DNA of 51,055 bases, from the NCBI GenBank assembly GCA_002405805.1, contig DHMN01000023.1, positions 1-51,055 of the forward strand. Direction: 5' to 3'. The position numbers and the translations under genes are program-made. Source of the stretch: Cyanobacteria bacterium UBA4641. Lineage in GTDB: Bacteria; Cyanobacteriota; Vampirovibrionia; Gastranaerophilales; Gastranaerophilaceae. The notes under the pieces were generated by a model, which did not search any database, had not been told where the DNA came from, and worked only from the letters and a program-made list of their open reading frames with translations. The first letter of the stretch is position 1; each line of letters starts with the position of its first letter. Of the stretch, positions 42,828-51,055 are shown one piece after another.

Positions 42828-43729
42828 TGACAGATTCTGAATTTGAAAAAACGAATCATAAAGAGCAATACGAAGATTTGGCGGACTACCAAAACGCCAA
42901 ACGTATTGTAAAGCATAAACGAATTGAAAGAAAAATCAGAAAAAAACGTAAAAAAGTGAACAATCTGAAAGCTTTCATCCGTTTTATATTGCTTGTTGCA
43001 ATTATTTTTGTGACTTATCATTTTTTCAAACTTTCAGGCTGGTATCTTCCAAATGATACATTTAAAAATCCGACTTGCAAAAACTTGGAAATCGTAAATA
43101 ACAAAATCATTCCGACTTACGTCATTAATAAGGAATTGTCAGACATTCCAGTAAGTCGTTTGCCGATATTTTTTACGAACATAAATCCGATAAAAAAAGA
43201 ATTATACAAAATTCCTGTTATCAAAAATGTTTACATAAGACGATATGGATTTCCTGCAAGATTACAAATTATCGTGATGGAAAGAACTCCGATTGCAATT
43301 ATCAAAACAGACCTCAACGCAAAACCTGCCGCGTTTTTCACACTGGATGGAGTTTTGATTACCAATAAACACTATATGAATTTGGTCGATAACAGTTCGG
43401 TTTTGAAAATTTTGACAACTCCGCAAAGTTTGAAAAAAGATATTTCGGTAAAACGCGTGCTTGAAATTGAACAAATTGTCAAAGCGGTTGAAACATATTC
43501 TAATGAAAAAGTTGAATATATTGATATGCGCAAACCAAACGATGTGTTTGTAAAAATCCAAACAACAAGCATCCGCTTAGGTACACTTGACAGTACAGTA
43601 TATGAACGTATCAAAAGAATTTACACAATCCTTCCTCAAATTACCAATGTGGACAGCCAAATTCAGTATATAGATTTGAGTTGGGATAAGGTAAACTATT
43701 TGAAAATGAAAAAGCCTATAAAAAAATAA
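42827..43729 (+). CDS. ftsQ: Cell division protein FtsQ/DivIB-like
   Basis: FtsQ links early and late divisome parts in the inner membrane. The 300-residue protein has a basic cytoplasmic N-terminus (RKIRKKRKKVNNLK), one membrane helix (FIRFILLVAIIFVTYHFF, about residues 51-68), a POTRA-like domain with IPVIKNVYIRRYGFPARLQI and VMERTPIAII, and a DivIB/FtsQ domain ending near IQYIDLSWDKVNYLKMK. Sequence is divergent, as is usual for this family; the position after murC-murB-ddl supports the call. Start and ddl stop overlap as TAATGA. Confidence 0.85.
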   Translation: MTDSEFEKTNHKEQYEDLADYQNAKRIVKHKRIERKIRKKRKKVNNLKAFIRFILLVAIIFVTYHFFKLSGWYLPNDTFKNPTCKNLEIVNNKIIPTYVINKELSDIPVSRLPIFFTNINPIKKELYKIPVIKNVYIRRYGFPARLQIIVMERTPIAIIKTDLNAKPAAFFTLDGVLITNKHYMNLVDNSSVLKILTTPQSLKKDISVKRVLEIEQIVKAVETYSNEKVEYIDMRKPNDVFVKIQTTSIRLGTLDSTVYERIKRIYTILPQITNVDSQIQYIDLSWDKVNYLKMKKPIKK

Positions 43730-43730
43730 A

Positions 43731-44612
43731 ATGAATTTCCAAGAGCGATACGAAAAAATCAAAGTTTTGGCAAAACCTGAACTTGAAATCATAGAAAAAA
43801 GCCTGACAAAAGATGTTCACACTCGTGAGCCGCTAAATTCTGCATTGAAAAACTTTTTAACCGCACCATCAAAGCGTATTCGCCCACTTTTGAGTATTTT
43901 ATATTTGAAAGCAAACGAAGAAAATTTGAGTGACGAGCAACTGGAAATTTTGACCGTTATCGAACTTATCCATAATGCATCTTTAATCCACGATGATATT
44001 ATCGACAACAGTGAAATCAGACGTGGTATAAAAACGCTGTGCAAAGAGTTTGACAACAAACTTGCCGTAATTTCAGGCGATTATATTTTGGCAATTGCGA
44101 TGGAAAAACTTGCAGGAATTAATAATATACAGATTTTGCAAAAACTTTCTCAAACAATACGTCAAATGTGTTTGGGTGAAATTAACCAAAATTTTGACAG
44201 GTTTAAAATCGGTACAATTGAAGACTATATCGAAAAAACGAAAAACAAAACCGCATATCTTTTTGAATCATCACTTGTTTGCAGTGCAATGTTGAGCAAG
44301 CAAAAACACGATTTGGACTCATTGGGAATTTTAGGAATTGATATCGGTATAGCGTTTCAAATTCGCGATGATATTATTAATATGGAAAAGATTGATTCTT
44401 CAAAACCTTCAAATAATGATATCGAAGAAGGAATTTTCAACGCTCCGATTATACTGGGGGACAAGTCTGATAACTATCACAGCGGTATTGAAAAAACGAA
44501 AGTTTTGTTGAATAATTATATCAAAAGTGCGAAAAATAAAATAAAAATATTGCCTGATAATATTTACAAATCCGCACTGGAAGAGTTTTTGGAGCTTTTA
44601 AGTAATGTTTAA
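43731..44612 (+). CDS. Polyprenyl diphosphate synthase
   Basis: The enzyme condenses isopentenyl diphosphate with an allylic diphosphate in the cytosol. The 293-residue protein has the first aspartate-rich motif in LIHDDIIDNSEIRRG (DDIID), GDYILAIAMEKLA, a KTAYLF segment with the conserved Lys-Thr, and the second motif in FQIRDDIINME. That second motif is DDxxN rather than DDxxD, a mild departure. Chain length cannot be set from sequence. It follows the ftsQ stop by one base and overlaps lepB by eight, so it may supply undecaprenyl- or quinone-type chains for envelope synthesis. Confidence 0.88.
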   Translation: MNFQERYEKIKVLAKPELEIIEKSLTKDVHTREPLNSALKNFLTAPSKRIRPLLSILYLKANEENLSDEQLEILTVIELIHNASLIHDDIIDNSEIRRGIKTLCKEFDNKLAVISGDYILAIAMEKLAGINNIQILQKLSQTIRQMCLGEINQNFDRFKIGTIEDYIEKTKNKTAYLFESSLVCSAMLSKQKHDLDSLGILGIDIGIAFQIRDDIINMEKIDSSKPSNNDIEEGIFNAPIILGDKSDNYHSGIEKTKVLLNNYIKSAKNKIKILPDNIYKSALEEFLELLSNV

Positions 44613-45405
44613 TATATTCAAATCATGGGAAAATTTTAAAGCAAGACAAAGAGAAAACAGACAAGCTGCTTGGATGAATTTTAAAGCGAAATTGCCTGAA
44701 AAAACTCAACATTCTCTTGACAAATTTGAAGAATGGTACAAAAACTACAAAGAATCAGCCCTTTGTGAAATCATTGAGACCGTTGTATTTGTTCTTGTGA
44801 TGGTAATTTTGATTAGATTTTTTGTTGTAGAAATCCGCTGGATTCCGTCAGGGTCAATGAAACCGACACTTATTGAAGGTGATAGAATTGTTGTTGAAAG
44901 ATTTTCAAGATTTTTTAAGGCTCCTGACAGAGGGGATATTATGGTATTTTATCCACCATCAACAGAACTTTCAAGGAAACCTCTTCCATTGCTGTCACGC
45001 TTGACAGGAATTTTATGCAAAGATGTTGCCTATATCAAAAGAGTTGTCGGAGTTCCTGGGGATGAAGTAGAATTGAGACAACAAAAAGACGGCACTGCAT
45101 ATATTTACATCAACGGCAAAAAATACGAAGAAGACTATATCAAAAGTCCTTATGAGTATCCACCATGCCCTGACAAGGATATGAGTATTTTAGAACTAGC
45201 AAACGAACAAGTTATGAAATGCGGACCGTTTAAACTTGGTAATGATGAATACTTTATGATGGGCGATAACCGTGGTAGCTCATTTGACAGCAGATATTGG
45301 GGCACACTAAAACGCGACAGATTTGTTGGTCGTGCGATTACTGTATTTTGGCCAATCAATCGAGTTAAAATTTTGCCAAAACTAAAACATACGTCAGTTG
45401 ATTAG
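44605..45405 (+). CDS. lepB: Signal peptidase I
   Basis: LepB removes signal peptides from exported proteins at the inner membrane. The 266-residue protein has a basic N-terminal stretch of about 45 residues, a membrane helix (IETVVFVLVMVILIRFFVV, about residues 55-73), the catalytic serine in WIPSGSMKPTL, the catalytic lysine in YIKRVVGVPGDEVEL, and the C-terminal box GDNRGSSFDSRYWG. There is a long loop with CPDKDMSILELANEQVMKCG before the last box. It is the last gene of the murC run. Confidence 0.95.
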   Translation: MFNIFKSWENFKARQRENRQAAWMNFKAKLPEKTQHSLDKFEEWYKNYKESALCEIIETVVFVLVMVILIRFFVVEIRWIPSGSMKPTLIEGDRIVVERFSRFFKAPDRGDIMVFYPPSTELSRKPLPLLSRLTGILCKDVAYIKRVVGVPGDEVELRQQKDGTAYIYINGKKYEEDYIKSPYEYPPCPDKDMSILELANEQVMKCGPFKLGNDEYFMMGDNRGSSFDSRYWGTLKRDRFVGRAITVFWPINRVKILPKLKHTSVD

Positions 45406-45416
45406 ATTAGTTTATT

Positions 45417-45803
45417 TTACATAAAGTGGTAAAATTTCATATAGTTTGACATAATATCAGAGCTTACACCGTTTGCAACATTTGCTTTGACAACTTGTTC
45501 GTGGTCTTGTGATGTTTTGTTGTCGACTTTTGACGCCTCGTCATTTTGCGGTCTGATTTCTTGCTGTTTTTGCGCCTCTTGAACCTGCTCAATATATTTT
45601 TCGATTTTTGCCATCACTTCGGAGTGGAGTTTTACATCACCATCAAAAGTTCCTGTTGACTGGATTCCTGCGGTGTCAAAATCTTCAAGGATTTGTTCCC
45701 ATTGAGAATAATTAGTGATATTTGAACCTTGCGCTTGCGCTGCAGCTTGAGCCCTGCGCAACTCATCAATTGACTTGATATCTTCTACATTATCCATAGC
45801 CAT
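45417..45803 (-). CDS. Orphan hydrophilic protein, function unknown
   Basis: The 128-residue protein is rich in Gln, Asp and Glu. The N-terminus is a helix with an alanine/glutamine run (RRAQAAAQAQG), followed by a helical SQWEQILEDFDTAGIQ segment and a charged coiled-coil-like KIEKYIEQVQEAQKQQEI. No signal peptide, membrane helix or known domain is seen. AGGAGA precedes the ATG, which supports a real gene. It converges on lepB. Confidence 0.6.
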   Translation of the reverse strand: MAMDNVEDIKSIDELRRAQAAAQAQGSNITNYSQWEQILEDFDTAGIQSTGTFDGDVKLHSEVMAKIEKYIEQVQEAQKQQEIRPQNDEASKVDNKTSQDHEQVVKANVANGVSSDIMSNYMKFYHFM

Positions 45804-45900
45804 AGCAAACTCTCCTTATATCTTTCTTATACACATATAAAAAATTTTTAAAACCTGTTTTTTCACAATTCAAAATTTCTGTAACATGTGTTAATAAATG

Positions 45901-45936
45901 GGAAGGCAGAAGGGCAAGAAGGCAGGATGGTGGGCA
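45901..45936. repeat. 8-bp tandem repeat (complement orientation)
   Basis: GGAAGGCA, GAAGGGCA and AGAAGGCA are consecutive, followed by an irregular GGATGGTGGGCA. They are the complement of the TGCCTTCC/TGCCCTTC octamers. The gene-free stretch 45804-46255 holds this tract, three inverted-repeat elements and the ppiC hairpin. Confidence 0.65.
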
Positions 45937-45970
45937 TACTGACCTATTTGCAGGGGATTGCACAATTACA

Positions 45971-46036
45971 TGTCATTCTGAAAGGATTAAAAATCTTGCC
46001 AACTTGTTTGGCTTAGATTTTATCCTATTCAGAATC
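45971..46036. repeat. Long imperfect inverted-repeat element, copy 3
   Basis: TGTCATTCTGAAAGGATTAA at the left and GATTTTATCCTATTCAGAAT at the right are the ends of the element at 50-112 and 11324-11386 in the opposite orientation. The centre differs (GCCAACTTGTTTGGC here). Confidence 0.75.
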
Positions 46037-46077
46037 TCACACAGAACATATTGAGCCTATATATTAATAATTTTATT

Positions 46078-46097
46078 GGTGGGCTGGTGAGCCCACC
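46078..46097. repeat. 8-bp GC-rich hairpin
   Basis: GGTGGGCT and AGCCCACC pair perfectly around a GGTG loop. It stands between two inverted-repeat elements and is not followed by a T run. Confidence 0.5.
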
Positions 46098-46127
46098 CTA
46101 CTTTATTACTTGCTAATATGTACAACT

Positions 46128-46181
46128 AGAGATTCCGAAACAAGTTCGGAATGACATTGCTTGTCTTGTTTCAGAATGACA
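46128..46181. repeat. Short inverted-repeat unit plus partial copy
   Basis: GATTCCGAAACAAGTTCGGAATGACA forms a hairpin; the TCTTGTTTCAGAATGACA that follows is a second right half. It is the same unit as 38791-38864 and 50934-50961. Confidence 0.65.
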
Positions 46182-46211
46182 ATATAAAAAAAACTCCTAT
46201 GCAACAAACAG

Positions 46212-46235
46212 CACCTTGGGAATGTTCCCAAGGTG
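46212..46235 (-). terminator. 11-bp hairpin after the ppiC gene
   Basis: CACCTTGGGAA and TTCCCAAGGTG form a perfect stem around TG. It lies about 20 bases past the stop of the minus-strand foldase gene. The T tract beyond it is weak (GTTTGTTG). Confidence 0.6.
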
Positions 46236-46255
46236 TTGTCAATTTTCTTTTTTAA

Positions 46256-47401
46256 TTATTTTTTCTTTTGGTCTTTCATTGTAGCTTCTCTAACTTTGCT
46301 TGCTTGACCACCGGTTACGTCATCTACTTGTTTTGAAAGTTTCTTTTGAATATTTTCAGGATTGTATCTGTCATCCATATATTCAATTTTTGCTTTTTTC
46401 TTAGCAGATGCTGTCAAATCATCAAGAGCTTTGATTTGTTTTTCAGTTCTCAAGTAATCTTTGATACCTGATTTAGCTTTTTCAAACGGTGTAATACCTG
46501 CAGCTCTTCTATCTGTAACATAGATGATGTGGTAACCGAATTGAGTTTTTACAACGTCAGAAATTGTATCAGGTTTTGCTTTGAATGCAACATCAGAAAA
46601 TTCAGGAACCATTTGTTCTTTAGCAAAGAAACCTAAGTCACCGCCTTGTTTTGCACTGTTTGGGTCACCTGAGTATTTTTTAACATATTCAGGGAATTTT
46701 GATTTATCAGCTTTCAATTCTTTGTCTAATTTTTCAGCCAATTCTTTTTTCTCAGCCATTTGTTTTTCTACAGCAGCTTTGATTTCATCTTCTGACATTT
46801 TTTTATTTTTTGCAGTCAATTCTTCTTGAATTTGGTAAGGGTTAGCAGCAATCAAGATGTGAGATGCTCTAACCATATCAGGATTTTTGAATTTTGCAGG
46901 ATTCTTTTTGTAGAAGTTTTCGCAATCTTTATCTGTAATGTTAATTTTACCAACAGAATCAGCAAGTTTTTGCATTTTTACTTGGTTTTTCAAATCAGCT
47001 TTGAAGTCGCTTACGCTGATGCCATTGTTTCTCAATGTTTCCATAAGCTGTTCTTTTCCGCCCATTTGGTCCATAACTTTTTTCAAAGCAGCGTTTACAT
47101 CTTGGCTTGTAACCTTGATTCCGCGTTCTTCAGCTTCTTGATTCAAAAGTTCTTGGATAATCAATTGATTAACAACTCTTTGTTCCATCATTAAATATAA
47201 GAAACCGTCTTTGTTGCCTTTCAAGTCGCCCATTTTGCCAAATGGAGATTGAGCAATGCTTTGGTCCATCATTTTGTCATATTCAGCTTGAGTAATTGCT
47301 TTATCGTTGATTTTGATGATTGCATTTTGGTCTTTGATACCGCAACCTGTGAATAACACCGCAGATAATGCGATTGTAGCCAATAATTTTGATACTTTCA
47401 T
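46256..47401 (-). CDS. Lipoprotein peptidyl-prolyl isomerase (PpiC/SurA-like)
   Basis: This is an exported foldase. The 381-residue protein has a lipoprotein signal with lipobox LFTGC (Cys20), a SurA-type chaperone N-domain (about residues 28-150, including MMEQRVVNQLIIQELLNQEA), one parvulin rotamase domain (about 175-305) with RASHILIAAN, SAKQGGDLGFFAKEQMVPEF and VVKTQFGYHIIYV, and a charged tail. A lysine/glutamate-rich insertion (EELTAKNKKMSEDEIK...) splits the rotamase after its first strand, as in PrsA-like proteins. AGGG precedes the ATG. It follows mfd by 21 bases. With BamA and Skp it forms the outer-membrane protein pathway. Confidence 0.88.
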   Translation of the reverse strand: MKVSKLLATIALSAVLFTGCGIKDQNAIIKINDKAITQAEYDKMMDQSIAQSPFGKMGDLKGNKDGFLYLMMEQRVVNQLIIQELLNQEAEERGIKVTSQDVNAALKKVMDQMGGKEQLMETLRNNGISVSDFKADLKNQVKMQKLADSVGKINITDKDCENFYKKNPAKFKNPDMVRASHILIAANPYQIQEELTAKNKKMSEDEIKAAVEKQMAEKKELAEKLDKELKADKSKFPEYVKKYSGDPNSAKQGGDLGFFAKEQMVPEFSDVAFKAKPDTISDVVKTQFGYHIIYVTDRRAAGITPFEKAKSGIKDYLRTEKQIKALDDLTASAKKKAKIEYMDDRYNPENIQKKLSKQVDDVTGGQASKVREATMKDQKKK

Positions 47402-47422
47402 TAATATCCCTCTTTCTTCTTA

Positions 47423-50400
47423 TTAATACTCATGACTAACTTTGTATATATAATAAAACAAATCTGTCAAAATGTTAAATACTTCATTAAAATTTACATA
47501 CGATGTATCTAAAATCAGTATTGACGCGCCTTCTTGGCATGTTTTAGGTGCAATTGTAAATTTGATTTTTTTAGAAATATTGTGTGGCAGTGCATGCTGA
47601 ATTATATTCCATTCAGGTTTTGAATAAGGTGTGTAAATCCTTATGCAATCTTGAACTTCTCGAATTGCGGAGATTTTTACTTCTGTTGCACTAAGTCGTA
47701 ATCTGATTAATTTTATCAGATTTTCAACACATTCAGGTGGTTTTGCAAATCTGTCCGTCCATTCTTCTACAATATAATCTAACTCTGTTGAAGATTTTAC
47801 ATCCGCAAGTCGTTTATACTCTATCATTTTTTGTTCGGCAGACCCAACCCATTCATCAGGAATATACGCCGTTACGTTGATATCGACAATTGTCGGAGTA
47901 GTCTTGTCGATTTTTTCACCTTGAAGTTCCTTTACTGTTTCTTCCAATAGGTCACAATATGTATCAAATCCGACATTTATCATGTGTCCGTGCTGTTTTG
48001 TTCCCAAAATATTGCCGACACCACGAATTTCTACATCTCTCAGCGCAATTTGATAACCGCTGCCAAGGGTTGTAAATTCTTTGATTGCTTTAAGTCTGTG
48101 GACAGCATCTGTTGTCATTTCTTTGGATTTTTTGTAGAAACAATAGCAGTATGCTTGCCTTTGCGAACGTCCTACTCTTCCGCGCAGTTGGTATAACTGT
48201 GCAAGCCCAAATCTATCCGCATCGTGGATTATCATTGTGTTTGCGTTTGGAATGTCGATACCGTTTTCAATAATTGTTGTAGCAAGCAAAATATCATATT
48301 CGTGGTTAGAAAAATCAATGATAACTTCTTCCAGCTCTTTTTCATCCATTTGCCCATGACCGATTGCTATTCGCGCATTTGGAACAATTTTTTGCAGTTG
48401 AGTTTTGAACTCTTGAATCGTTTCTACCCTGTTATAAAGATAAAAAACTTGCCCCTCTCTATCAAGTTCATGGTTAATTGCGTTTTTAACCATGTTCTCG
48501 TTCCACTCACCGACATAAGTTTTAATTGGCAGTCTGTTTTTGGGTGGAGTGTTAATTACGGACATATCCTTTATGCCTGACAATGACATATAAAGTGTTC
48601 GCGGAATTGGAGTTGCGGACATTGAAAGAATGTCGATATTTTCGCGCAGTTGTTTTAATTTTTCTTTGTGGCGAACCCCAAATCTGTGCTCCTCATCAAT
48701 TACAAGCAAGCCTAAATCTTTGAAAACAATTCCGTCTTGCAAAAGTCTATGAGTACCGACAACAACGTCACAGTGCCCTGTTGCAAGGTTTTTGATTGTT
48801 TCTTTTTGTTCTTTTTTCGTTCTGAATCTGGATAAAAGTTCGACTCCGACACCAAATGGTTTAAATCTTTCAGAAATCGTTTGGAAATGTTGAAGTGCCA
48901 AAATTGTTGTCGGAACAACGACAGCGACTTGTTTTCCTGACGTTACGGCTTTGAATATCGCACGCATTGCAACTTCGGTTTTTCCAAATCCGACATCTCC
49001 ACAAATAAGCCTGTCCATAGGCTGTTCAGACTCCATATCAGCTTTTACTTGCGAAATTGCCTTCAATTGGTCAGGAGTTTCAACATATTCAAACGCCTCT
49101 TCCATCTCGATTTGCCAAGTTGTATCAGGTAGAAATTGAATTCCCTGTTGCATTTTACGTCTTGCATACAGTCTCAACAAATCATAGGCAACAACTTCAA
49201 CCTCTTTTTTAACTTTCGCTTTGGTGTTTTCCCAATCTCGTCCACCCATTTTAGAAAGTTTTGGTTTGATGTTACCTGTTCCACGATATCGGCACAAAAG
49301 GTTGATTTGTTCTGCAGGAATGTGCAGACGGTCTTTGTTTGCATATTCAATTGTCAAATAATCCTTTAACTGACCGTCAATTTCTTGCTTAGATAACCCT
49401 TTGTAAATCCCAAGACCGTGAATTGTATGGACTACATACTCACCAGCCTTGATGTCGTTAATATTTTCGATATATTCAGGTTTTTCTTTGTAATAAGATT
49501 TTTTAGTTGAAGTGACTTCTTTTGAACGCTTGTTAAACAATTCACGGTCAGTCATTATAATTGTTTTAAAATCCTCAAGGATACAGCCGCCGAGAATAAT
49601 ACTTTCCGCAAATTCAGGGAAAAATATTTCTTTTTCTTTCAAAATTTCTTTTACGCGCTCAGGATAATCAGTTGCAATAATTATATTGTAATTTTTGTGC
49701 TCGGTTATAAAATTTGTTATTAAATCGAGATTAGCCTCAAAGTTGCGCAACGGTTGAGAATCAAACTCGATTAAATCCCCCATGTGTCCGTCGATAAAAT
49801 TGTTGAATCCGATTTTTTCAAAATAGGAAGTTTTGCGCATAAATTCTTCGTAGGTAAAATGATTTTTGCCTTCGATTTTTTTTATTAGCCCAAGTTTTAG
49901 ATTTTCTTCAAGTTGTTTTTCAAAATTTTCGTCGACAAATTCGTATTTTGAAAAAATTTCAGAAGTTTCATCAAAAACAATTATGTAATCGTCAAAATAG
50001 TCAAAAATGCTGACTAAATCAGAGTTAAAGTAGTTTTGATAAACCTCAATTCCTTCAAAATAAGATTCATCAGGCACAAAGTCCTCATTATCTTCAATGA
50101 TTTCTTTTTGCAAATCTTGCAGGAGTTTTTCTTTGCCTTTCAGAGTGAATTTGTATATTGGCAAAATCTCAACCGATTTTGTTTTCTCGATTGATTTTTG
50201 AGTTTCGTTGTTGAAATACCTAATATCAACAACTTCATCACCCCAGAGTTCAATTCTGACAGGGTTTCCATCAAGTGAAAAAATATCTGCAATATCTCCG
50301 CGGATGCTAAATTCTGAAATATCATTGACCATCGTGGCTTTTTTGTAGCCAAGTGCGATGAGCTGTTGAGCTAATTTTTTCAAATCTATGCTGTCGCCGA

Positions 50401-50809
50401 CTTTTATTTTTAATTTATTTTTTTTGAAAAATTCTTTGGTCGGAAATTTTTCTAAAATTGATTTAACAGGGCAAATAACGATATTAGGCTTGGTGTTTAG
50501 GATTTTTAATTGTTGAGCATAGTCGTAAAGATTTGGCGAAATCGTTTCATACATTGAAATATTCTGAAACGGCATAACTTCCGCATTGACATCAAATGCT
50601 GAAACCAAGTCGCTTTGGTATTTTAGAGCATTTTGCTCGGTTGAAGTAATAAATAAGATTTTTTTCTTTGAGTATTCTTTTATTTTGGTTAGCAAAAACA
50701 ATCTCAAAATAGACGTCAAACCTGTAACGGCAAAGGTTTTCCCTTGTTTGACTTTTGCCCTAAAGTCTTCATAACTTTCTGAAATGTCGTCCGTGTTTAT
50801 CCTAAACAT
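47423..50809 (-). CDS. mfd: Transcription-repair coupling factor Mfd
   Basis: Mfd frees RNA polymerase stalled at DNA damage and recruits UvrA. The protein of 1128 residues has the UvrB-like N-terminal modules, the polymerase-interaction domain around KDYLTIEYANKDRLHIPAEQ, then the translocase: GDVGFGKTEVAMRAIFKA (Walker A), LLVIDEEHRFGVRHKE (DEEH), SATPIPRTLYMSL, TTIIENGIDIPNANT and QLYQLRGRVGRSQRQAYCY, and a C-terminal UvrA-contact domain. Length is standard. The ATG at 50809 is preferred: a -10 box ends six bases before it, while the open frame to 50872 runs into tandem-repeat sequence. The message may therefore be leaderless. Confidence 0.95.
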   Translation of the reverse strand: MFRINTDDISESYEDFRAKVKQGKTFAVTGLTSILRLFLLTKIKEYSKKKILFITSTEQNALKYQSDLVSAFDVNAEVMPFQNISMYETISPNLYDYAQQLKILNTKPNIVICPVKSILEKFPTKEFFKKNKLKIKVGDSIDLKKLAQQLIALGYKKATMVNDISEFSIRGDIADIFSLDGNPVRIELWGDEVVDIRYFNNETQKSIEKTKSVEILPIYKFTLKGKEKLLQDLQKEIIEDNEDFVPDESYFEGIEVYQNYFNSDLVSIFDYFDDYIIVFDETSEIFSKYEFVDENFEKQLEENLKLGLIKKIEGKNHFTYEEFMRKTSYFEKIGFNNFIDGHMGDLIEFDSQPLRNFEANLDLITNFITEHKNYNIIIATDYPERVKEILKEKEIFFPEFAESIILGGCILEDFKTIIMTDRELFNKRSKEVTSTKKSYYKEKPEYIENINDIKAGEYVVHTIHGLGIYKGLSKQEIDGQLKDYLTIEYANKDRLHIPAEQINLLCRYRGTGNIKPKLSKMGGRDWENTKAKVKKEVEVVAYDLLRLYARRKMQQGIQFLPDTTWQIEMEEAFEYVETPDQLKAISQVKADMESEQPMDRLICGDVGFGKTEVAMRAIFKAVTSGKQVAVVVPTTILALQHFQTISERFKPFGVGVELLSRFRTKKEQKETIKNLATGHCDVVVGTHRLLQDGIVFKDLGLLVIDEEHRFGVRHKEKLKQLRENIDILSMSATPIPRTLYMSLSGIKDMSVINTPPKNRLPIKTYVGEWNENMVKNAINHELDREGQVFYLYNRVETIQEFKTQLQKIVPNARIAIGHGQMDEKELEEVIIDFSNHEYDILLATTIIENGIDIPNANTMIIHDADRFGLAQLYQLRGRVGRSQRQAYCYCFYKKSKEMTTDAVHRLKAIKEFTTLGSGYQIALRDVEIRGVGNILGTKQHGHMINVGFDTYCDLLEETVKELQGEKIDKTTPTIVDINVTAYIPDEWVGSAEQKMIEYKRLADVKSSTELDYIVEEWTDRFAKPPECVENLIKLIRLRLSATEVKISAIREVQDCIRIYTPYSKPEWNIIQHALPHNISKKIKFTIAPKTCQEGASILILDTSYVNFNEVFNILTDLFYYIYKVSHEY

Positions 50810-50815
50810 ACCAAG

Positions 50816-50844
50816 ATTATAGCGTAAATTTTCACCTTGGTAAA
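50816..50844 (-). promoter_or_regulatory. Promoter of mfd, probably leaderless
   Basis: On the minus strand TTTACC and TATAAT are separated by 17 bases, and six bases (CTTGGT) separate the -10 box from the ATG. No Shine-Dalgarno is present. Confidence 0.5.
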
Positions 50845-50856
50845 GGCAAAAAGTTT

Positions 50857-50887
50857 GAAGGCAGGAAGGCAAGATGTCATGAGGTCA
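50857..50887. repeat. 8-bp tandem repeat (complement orientation)
   Basis: GAAGGCA, GGAAGGCA, AGATGTCA and TGAGGTCA are consecutive, the complement of the TGCCTTCC-type octamers. They lie about 13 bases beyond the mfd -35 box. Confidence 0.65.
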
Positions 50888-50897
50888 GGCTTTTTTA

Positions 50898-50961
50898 TGT
50901 CATTCTGAATCTCTAATTGAACAATGAAAATCTTGTCATTCCGAACTTGTTTCGGAATCTC
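50898..50961. repeat. Short inverted-repeat units
   Basis: TGTCATTCTGAATCTC is a left half; TGTCATTCCGAACTTGTTTCGGAATCTC (50934-50961) is a complete short unit, the reverse of 46128-46156. The window then ends in TGAGACCCTGAAACAG and unrecognised sequence. Confidence 0.6.
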
Positions 50962-51055
50962 AAATAAAACATATTAGGTTTATGTAAAATTTGTAATGTT
51001 TGAGACCCTGAAACAGTCTTGGATTATTGGCAGCTCGACCGGCTCAACGCAGCTC

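Overview
The window is AT-rich and gene-dense. It looks like chromosomal DNA of a Gram-negative-type bacterium: it encodes BamA with three POTRA domains, a Skp/OmpH chaperone, a heptosyltransferase-family (GT9) enzyme and a lipoprotein PpiC/SurA foldase. The low GC, the frequent TTG starts, the three-POTRA BamA (as in cyanobacterial Omp85), the murC-murB-ddl-ftsQ order and several small orphan proteins would fit a gut non-photosynthetic cyanobacterial relative (Melainabacteria/Gastranaerophilales). That placement is inference from content and composition, not a database result. No rRNA, tRNA, CRISPR array, transposase or phage structural gene was recognised.

Layout. 1-6.4 kb: rsmD, a GT9 glycosyltransferase, a GAF-GGDEF-HD signalling protein, thiL-ispD (overlapping) and rsmI. 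6.4-11.3 kb: bamA-skp, uridine phosphorylase, and a soluble protein whose C-terminal two thirds resembles the cytoplasmic domain of the flagellar/type III export protein FlhA. 11.7-18.6 kb (minus strand): speE, a LysM/EF-hand protein, a HIT protein, then grpE-dnaJ-secreted beta-propeller-O-methyltransferase. 18.9-20.6 kb: a PPi-type phosphofructokinase flanked by inverted copies of a composite repeat. 20.8-29.0 kb: an accessory-looking stretch with a TPR protein, a possible modular toxin followed by a duplicated membrane protein, several orphan proteins, a compact kinase-like protein and small membrane proteins. 29.1-32.8 kb: HAD phosphatase, enolase, DAHP synthase and a small membrane protein. 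32.8-38.6 kb (minus): holA-holB-plsY-proB-proA-tyrA. 39.6-45.4 kb (plus): murC-murB-ddl-ftsQ-polyprenyl synthase-lepB, tightly overlapped. 45.4-50.8 kb (minus): an orphan protein, then mfd-ppiC.

Functionally the core is housekeeping: envelope building (GT9, BamA, Skp, MurC, MurB, Ddl, FtsQ, PlsY, LepB, PpiC), replication and repair (HolA, HolB, Mfd), translation (RsmD, RsmI), proline, aromatic, isoprenoid, thiamine and polyamine biosynthesis, glycolysis (PFP, enolase) and proteostasis (GrpE, DnaJ). The most unusual items are the membrane-free FlhA-C-like protein (9.8-11.3 kb), the compact kinase-like protein (26.0-26.9 kb), the possible toxin with a composition break and its duplicated-membrane-protein neighbour (22.7-24.7 kb), an HD-GYP domain missing its HD histidine, candidate leaderless promoters, and several linked families of intergenic repeats, including one built on an 8-bp tandem unit.
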